Shown here in pieces: positions 7,556 through 10,636 of a stretch of 10,636 nt of DNA. The position numbers and the translations under genes were made by a program. This stretch comes from Candidatus Stahliibacteriota bacterium (GTDB lineage: Bacteria; Hydrothermota; Tepidihabitantia; B3-TA06). Positions within the stretch are counted from its first letter, which is position 1; each line of letters begins with the position of its first letter. The stretch is from the NCBI GenBank assembly GCA_030670165.1, contig DAOVCF010000050.1, forward strand, positions 1-10,636. The letters run 5' to 3'. The notes under the pieces are model-generated. The model did not search any database and was not told the origin of the DNA. It saw only the letters and a list, made by a program, of their open reading frames with translations.

Positions 7556-8644
7556 ATGAGACAAAAAGTCCTCTGGTTCCTTCCCATATCGATGCTCTTA
7601 CTTCTTTTTTGCAAACCTGAGCCGCCTAAAGTTGTGCTGCACAACGCCTGCTCAGGCTACACAAAACTGCGAAAAATCTCCTTCCCGACTGAGCATACGA
7701 AAACCCTGCTGGATTCACTGGGATTACCCGACTCACTTGGTGAGCCGGACAGGTCAGCGACCTATCAGATAGACACGCGCATCTGCATCCACCCTAAAGA
7801 CAAAAGGCGGCTCAAGGCGCTTGATTCCATCTTTCCCCAGGCCGAGATTGTTGAGGGCGAGGAAAGAGGAGTGATTCATATATGGTCCGGCATCAATGCA
7901 CTTAGCTTCGATTCGGTGCCATTCTCGCGCCGGGTGCTGATTCTTAACGGAACCGGAAAACCAGGTCTGGCCCGCGACGTCGCCTACCGCTTCACTGTGA
8001 GGTTCGGCCTTGCCTCGCTTGAACCTCAGACCGCGGACGCCGATACATTCTCCAAGACCGTGCTCTACTGCCCTTCAAAAGACGTACATCTGGCCAAAAG
8101 GCTCATTAACTACCTGAGAACGGGTAAGGTTGAGGTGCGAACCAATCTTGTGGATATGATTCTGGTGCTTGGCGCGGATATGCTGAATCCAACCACAAAG
8201 GCTAAGCACTCCAGGGGTATCTCGATCGTCGTGAAGAAGCCGCTATTTACGCTTTTCGTCTACAAAAATGGAACCATGATAGAGAAATATCCGGTAGCTT
8301 TAGGCAAGAATAAGGGGGACAAGCAGAAGGTAGGCGACAACCGCACGCCTCTGGGCGATTTTACGATCACCTCGATTGAGGACTCGCACGACTGGGAACA
8401 CGACTTCGGCGACGGCAAAGGCCCGATAAAGGACGCTTACGGCCCCTGGTTTTTGCGGCTTTCTACCCTTGCTTCTGAGACCAAATCTGGGAAACAGTGG
8501 AAGGGCATCGCCATCCATGGCACGCACGATGAGGCTTCGATAGGCACCAGGGCTTCTGAAGGCTGCGTAAGGATGCATAACGCCGATGTGGACTCCCTCA
8601 AACGCATGGTTAGAGTTGGGACGACGGTGAGGATTGAGGAGTAA
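7556..8644 (+). CDS. Lipoprotein-like L,D-transpeptidase: LytR_C + YkuD
   Basis: YkuD enzymes form 3-3 cross-links in peptidoglycan or attach proteins to it, using a catalytic Cys in the periplasm. The ATG at 7556 (362 residues) is chosen over the in-frame TTG at 7523, because the TTG lies inside the -35 box and the signal peptide starts cleanly at MRQKVLWF. Residues 1-18 are hydrophobic and end LLLLF-Cys19, a lipobox-like site although Phe at -1 is unusual. Residues about 126-211 look like a LytR_C domain (RVLILNGTGKPGLA at its start). Residues about 221-361 are YkuD, with TPLGDF, His321 in IHGTH and Cys337 in SEGCVRM. LytR_C is normally found at the end of LCP glycopolymer transferases, so this pairing is less usual. 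The last 86 bp recur, diverged, at 9748-9833. The nuclease gene starts 17 bp after the stop. Confidence 0.9.
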   Translation: MRQKVLWFLPISMLLLLFCKPEPPKVVLHNACSGYTKLRKISFPTEHTKTLLDSLGLPDSLGEPDRSATYQIDTRICIHPKDKRRLKALDSIFPQAEIVEGEERGVIHIWSGINALSFDSVPFSRRVLILNGTGKPGLARDVAYRFTVRFGLASLEPQTADADTFSKTVLYCPSKDVHLAKRLINYLRTGKVEVRTNLVDMILVLGADMLNPTTKAKHSRGISIVVKKPLFTLFVYKNGTMIEKYPVALGKNKGDKQKVGDNRTPLGDFTITSIEDSHDWEHDFGDGKGPIKDAYGPWFLRLSTLASETKSGKQWKGIAIHGTHDEASIGTRASEGCVRMHNADVDSLKRMVRVGTTVRIEE

Positions 8645-8661
8645 ACCAAGGAGGAGCCATA

Positions 8662-9744
8662 ATGCCTGTTGAAATTGGAATCTGGCGGCTTGGAGAAAAG
8701 CCGGTAAAAATCTCTCTTTCTGAAATTGATTGCGAGGCAAGACTCGAAGATGCCCTTGCAAAGGACCTCTCGATTCTGTCTGAAAAGTTAATGCTTATTG
8801 GTTGTCAAATACCCACGACTTACGGCAAGTTTATTGACATGCTTGCAATAGATGTCGACGGTAACTTATCGGTGATTGAACTCAAGAAGAACCGTACCCC
8901 TCGCGAAGTCACAGCTCAGTTACTTGATTATGCATCGTGGGCCCAATCCCTATCCCATGAGGAAATTTCTGCTATTTACTCCGAGCAGAACCAGGGTAAG
9001 AAATTGGAGCAAGGCTTTGATGAATTTTTTGACTGCAGCCTGCCTGAACAGATAAATCAAAACCACGAATTAATCATTGTTGCATCGGATTTAGATTTAA
9101 GCACGGAACGGATAATTGGCTATCTTGCAGAAAACTACGGCGTGCCTATCAATGTGGTCTTTTTCAGGTTCTTCCAAGACGGCAATCGGGATTATTTAAC
9201 CCGGAGTTGGTTGATTGACCCTGACGAAGCTGTACGTAAAGCAAGCAAATCTAGTGCAAAGAAAGGGGGTGAACCCTGGAACGGTCGTGATTTCTACATA
9301 AGTCTCGGCGAAGGTGAACACAGAAATTGGGATGATTGCCGCAAGTATGGCTTTGTATCCGGTGGTCAAGGTAAATGGTACAGTCAAACCCTGAGAAGAC
9401 TTCTCATTCAAGGGGCTCGTGTCTTCGTTAACATCCCCAAAACTGGTTACGTAGGTGTTGGAATAATAAAAGGACCTGCTACACCTGTAAAAGAATTCAA
9501 GGTCACCATAAACGGCCATGAAACACCTATATTGGATGCGTCTCTTAAAGCTCCGAACATGGCGAAAAACGCTAACGATCCGGAGTTGTGTGAGTATCTT
9601 GTTCGCATTGAATGGATTAAGACATTTCCAAGAACGCAAGCTTATTGGGAAAAGGGATTCTTTGCCAGCCAACACACGGCTTGTCGTTTAAGAAACAGCT
9701 TTACTATCCAGAAGTTGTCACAGCATTTCGAATTAGAAGATTGA
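8662..9744 (+). CDS. NucS-like PDDEXK nuclease with PUA/EVE-like C-terminal domain
   Basis: The protein has 360 residues. Its start is set by AAGGAGG (8648-8654) with a 7-nt spacer. Residues about 25-95 carry the NucS-type nuclease core: LEDAL (28-32), Asp59 (KFIDMLAID), Glu73-x-Lys75 (IELKKNRTP), then Gln86 and Tyr90 (AQLLDYASW). That is the D-ExK-Q order of the NucS/DUF91 group of PDDEXK nucleases. Residues about 110-190 are an alpha/beta stretch that I do not recognise. Residues about 207-280 (GRDFYISLGEGEHRNW..., FVNIPKTGYVGVGIIKG) resemble PUA/EVE-like folds, some of which read modified bases; this is a weaker call. There are no signal peptide or membrane segments, so it should be cytoplasmic. 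Its codons are visibly AT-richer than those of secA or ddl, and it sits between two diverged copies of the transpeptidase 3' end, which points to acquisition. A role in DNA repair or defence is possible but not shown. Confidence 0.75.
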   Translation: MPVEIGIWRLGEKPVKISLSEIDCEARLEDALAKDLSILSEKLMLIGCQIPTTYGKFIDMLAIDVDGNLSVIELKKNRTPREVTAQLLDYASWAQSLSHEEISAIYSEQNQGKKLEQGFDEFFDCSLPEQINQNHELIIVASDLDLSTERIIGYLAENYGVPINVVFFRFFQDGNRDYLTRSWLIDPDEAVRKASKSSAKKGGEPWNGRDFYISLGEGEHRNWDDCRKYGFVSGGQGKWYSQTLRRLLIQGARVFVNIPKTGYVGVGIIKGPATPVKEFKVTINGHETPILDASLKAPNMAKNANDPELCEYLVRIEWIKTFPRTQAYWEKGFFASQHTACRLRNSFTIQKLSQHFELED

Positions 9745-9747
9745 ATC

Positions 9748-9833
9748 AAGGCTGTATCCGCATGCACAACGCCGATGTGGACTCCCTGAAAAGGATGGTT
9801 CGGGTGGGGACGCCGGTGAGGATAGAGAAGTAA
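9748..9833 (+). pseudogene. Detached second copy of the transpeptidase 3' end
   Basis: This 86-bp stretch aligns without gaps to 8559-8644, with 71 of 86 bases identical by my count. It encodes GC(I)RMHNADVDSLK... through to the stop, i.e. the catalytic-Cys motif to the C-terminus. Of 11 changed codons, 8 are synonymous and 3 change residues (V to I, T to P, E to K), so both copies evolved under protein-level constraint before they were brought together. It has no start, no ribosome site, and is in a different frame from the nuclease gene. It is a broken remnant, probably the original end of the transpeptidase gene or of a close homologue. Confidence 0.9.
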
Positions 9834-9842
9834 CCTTTACCC

Positions 9843-9903
9843 GTCATTGCGAGCGGCTGAAGGCCGCGAAGCTCCGAAGGGCGAACGCAGGGAGCAATCT
9901 CAT
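9843..9903 (+). repeat. Dispersed palindromic repeat, copy 1 (GTCATTGCGAG...GAGCAATCTCAT)
   Basis: The element has ends GTCATTGCGAG and GGAGCAATCTCAT, with an internal 5-bp stem GCGGC/GCCGC (9853-9857, 9863-9867). Elements with these ends are widespread in bacterial intergenic regions. A shorter copy lies at 10165-10202. Confidence 0.8.
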
Positions 9904-9913
9904 AGAAAAGGTA

Positions 9914-9948
9914 AGGGTACGGCATACCCTATGAGATGCCAAGCATCT
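9914..9948 (+). repeat. Two small adjacent stem-loops
   Basis: AGGGTA/TACCCT (9914-9919, 9925-9930) surrounds CGGCA, and AGATGC/GCATCT (9934-9939, 9943-9948) surrounds CAA. The first looks like a shortened variant of the large palindrome that follows, sharing GGYACGGCATRCC. Confidence 0.65.
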
Positions 9949-9976
9949 GTAGGGGCACGGCATGCCGTGCCCCTAC
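9949..9976. repeat. Perfect 28-bp palindrome
   Basis: GTAGGGGCACGGCA (9949-9962) is followed at once by its exact reverse complement (9963-9976), with no loop. It could extrude as a cruciform or form an RNA hairpin in either direction. No T-run follows, so it is not a standard terminator. Confidence 0.95.
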
Positions 9977-10023
9977 CTGTGGTGAATAGCAAGGTACGGA
10001 GAATACCCTCATCGTGCCCCGGT

Positions 10024-10145
10024 CGGGCATCAGGTCCGCCCGGATTATTATAATTCGGGCCGACTTGAAAGTCGGCCCCTACGCCCCCCTCCACCAGGGA
10101 GCGGGAACTATAAAGCGCATCCCATTCGGGCATCAGGTCGGCCCG
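10024..10145 (+). repeat. Direct repeat pair CGGGCATCAGGTCSGCCCG
   Basis: The 19-bp sequence at 10024-10042 recurs at 10127-10145 with one mismatch. Between them are an imperfect 21-bp palindrome (10039-10059) and a 22-bp hairpin (10057-10078: 10-bp GGGCCGACTT/AAGTCGGCCC arms, GA loop) that overlap by three bases. The pair may mark the ends of one inserted mosaic block. Confidence 0.8.
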
Positions 10146-10164
10146 CGCAATTCCTCTTCGTCTT

Positions 10165-10202
10165 GTCATTACGAGTTTCCGAAGAAAACGAAGCAATCTC
10201 AT
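10165..10202 (+). repeat. Dispersed palindromic repeat, copy 2
   Basis: GTCATTACGAG at 10165-10175 and GAAGCAATCTCAT at 10190-10202 match the ends of the element at 9843-9903, in the same orientation, with a shorter and different middle. Confidence 0.75.
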
Positions 10203-10234
10203 GCCGTCAGCTGTTAGCCGTCAGCCGTGAGCTG
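10203..10234 (+). repeat. GCCGTCAGC direct repeat with inverted CAGCT ends
   Basis: GCCGTCAGC occurs at 10203-10211 and 10217-10225, and CAGCT (10208-10212) is inverted as AGCTG (10230-10234). It is a low-complexity repeat of unknown role. Confidence 0.6.
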
Positions 10235-10265
10235 TCATTTGTCCATCTTTTGTCCAGCTTTTCCC
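10235..10265 (+). repeat. 11-bp tandem array, left part
   Basis: Units of the form NNYTTTTGTCC lie at 10245-10255 and, degenerate, at 10235-10244 and 10256-10265. They run directly into hairpin copy B and resume after it at 10314. Confidence 0.75.
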
Positions 10266-10304
10266 ACCCCACAATTTTGTTTCACAAAATTGCAGGGACC
10301 CCGG
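10266..10304 (+). repeat. ACCCCAC...GGGACCCC hairpin, copy B
   Basis: ACCCCAC (10266-10272), a perfect 8-bp stem CAATTTTG/CAAAATTG (10272-10279, 10285-10292) with loop TTTCA, then CAGGGACCCCGG. The shoulders are the same as in copy A, but the stem is AT-rich and unrelated. It is embedded in the 11-bp array. Confidence 0.9.
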
Positions 10305-10313
10305 ATTTTGACT

Positions 10314-10377
10314 AGCTTTTGGGTAGCTTTTGTCCACCTTTTGTCCTATTTTTGTCCTATTTTTGTCCACCTTTTTT
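10314..10377 (+). repeat. 11-bp tandem array, right part (about 6 units)
   Basis: Five 11-bp units start at 10314, 10325, 10336, 10347 and 10358. A 9-bp partial unit at 10369 ends exactly where hairpin copy C starts. The consensus is NNYTTTTGTCC; the units at 10347 and 10358 are identical. Confidence 0.92.
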
Positions 10378-10414
10378 ACCCCACGAAATCGCTTCGCGCT
10401 TTCGCGGGGACCCC
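10378..10414 (+). repeat. ACCCCAC...GGGACCCC hairpin, copy C
   Basis: ACCCCAC (10378-10384), stem CGAAA-t-CGC / GCG-c-TTTCG (10384-10392, 10396-10404) with a TTC loop and one mismatch, then CGGGGACCCC. This is the third copy of the family, again with its own stem sequence. Confidence 0.88.
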
Positions 10415-10456
10415 TTTTCGGGCTACCCAAAGTTCATTTTGAGCTTGTCAATTTTT

Positions 10457-10484
10457 CAATCTTACCCTAATTAGTTTAAGATTG
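10457..10484. promoter_or_regulatory. Operator-like inverted repeat upstream of the last promoter
   Basis: CAATCTTA (10457-10464) and TAAGATTG (10477-10484) are perfect 8-bp complements 12 nt apart, ending 12 bp before the -35 box. In addition, GTTCAAA occurs at 10484-10490 and 10505-10511, 21 bp apart and on either side of the -35. A regulator site is inference. Confidence 0.45.
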
Positions 10485-10496
10485 TTCAAATAGACC

Positions 10497-10524
10497 TTGA
10501 CAAAGTTCAAAAATTCACTATAAT
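10497..10524 (+). promoter_or_regulatory. Perfect-consensus promoter, leaderless type
   Basis: TTGACA (10497-10502), 16 nt, and TATAAT (10519-10524) stand 6 nt before the ATG at 10531. Both boxes match the sigma70-type consensus in full. Transcription would start at or next to the A of the ATG, and no Shine-Dalgarno site is present. Confidence 0.85.
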
Positions 10525-10530
10525 TAGCCT

Positions 10531-10636
10531 ATGACTGAAAAGAAACTCATCGGACGCTGCCCGGTGTGCAACGGAAGTCTTTATATTTCGGAACTTAGCT
10601 GTCGCGACTGCAAGATAAAGATCCGTGGGGAGTTCG
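10531..10636 (+). CDS. Zinc-ribbon protein, DUF2089-like (3' end outside window)
   Basis: Thirty-five residues are visible. They start MTEKKLIGRCPVC and carry two Cys pairs (Cys10/Cys13 and Cys24/Cys27) in a compact zinc ribbon that ends in IRGEF. The spacing and the I-x-GEF ending resemble the N-terminus of DUF2089 proteins, which follow the ribbon with a helix-turn-helix-like part. If so it may be a small DNA-binding regulator, possibly acting on its own promoter. The start is supported by the consensus promoter 6 nt upstream. The family call rests on the ribbon only. Confidence 0.7.
   Translation, partial: MTEKKLIGRCPVCNGSLYISELSCRDCKIKIRGEF

Noticed and set aside
9645..9833. A 62-codon gene covering the transpeptidase remnant
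   Set aside because: Its first part is an out-of-frame reading of the nuclease gene; only the last 27 codons are meaningful, as a gene fragment.
10235..10414. CRISPR array
   Set aside because: The units are 11 bp and contiguous, with no unique spacers of regular length and no cas genes.
10221..10442. Small open frames on both strands across the 11-bp arrays
   Set aside because: They translate tandem repeats and hairpins; no ribosome site or recognisable protein.
9834..10530. tRNA or other structured RNA gene
   Set aside because: The palindromes do not form a cloverleaf, and I saw no TTCRA-type T-loop or CCA end; they are better explained as repeats.

Overview
The window looks like a chromosomal piece of a Gram-negative (diderm) bacterium. 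It encodes an outer-membrane beta-barrel ending in phenylalanine, a D-Ala-D-Ala ligase, a SPOR-domain protein, a predicted lipoprotein L,D-transpeptidase and a SecA. The SecA resembles the FCB-group (Bacteroidetes/Chlorobi-like) form, with a TWDM segment before the Walker A motif and the long insertion seen in that lineage. Together with the GC-rich short palindromes between genes, this suggests an uncultured FCB-related lineage of the WOR-3/Stahlbacteria kind. That placement is inference.

Layout. Positions 2-1273 (+) are the 3' part of an outer-membrane beta-barrel gene. It converges on a minus-strand cluster that is transcribed secA (7390-3899), then ddl (3737-2784), then a secreted propeller-like SPOR protein (2787-1333); the last two overlap by 4 bp. 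A 165-bp divergent intergenic region (7391-7555) carries back-to-back promoters separated by a 4 x 11 bp tandem array and a GC-rich hairpin. Then come a LytR_C + YkuD L,D-transpeptidase (7556-8644, +) and an AT-richer NucS-like nuclease gene (8662-9744, +). After the nuclease lies a detached, diverged second copy of the last 27 codons of the transpeptidase (9748-9833). Positions 9834-10530 hold no gene. They are a dense mosaic of short palindromes, direct repeats and 11-bp tandem arrays, ending in a near-perfect sigma70-type promoter for a zinc-ribbon (DUF2089-like) protein that starts at 10531 and runs off the window.

Functionally, most genes serve the cell envelope: protein export (SecA), peptidoglycan precursor synthesis (Ddl), peptidoglycan or septum binding (SPOR), peptidoglycan cross-linking (YkuD) and an outer-membrane protein. 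The nuclease is the outlier and looks horizontally acquired, because it sits between two diverged copies of the transpeptidase 3' end.

Three things stand out. (1) All three recognisable promoters have TTGACA, a 16-nt spacer and a -10 box only 5-9 nt before the ATG, which predicts leaderless or nearly leaderless mRNAs, while downstream genes carry strong Shine-Dalgarno sites. (2) A family of hairpins has conserved shoulders (ACCCCAC...GGGACCCC) and quite different but self-complementary stems; each of the three copies directly abuts an array of 11-bp tandem repeats, though the unit sequence differs between loci. (3) The nuclease insertion displaced a transpeptidase gene end while the gene itself was kept whole.
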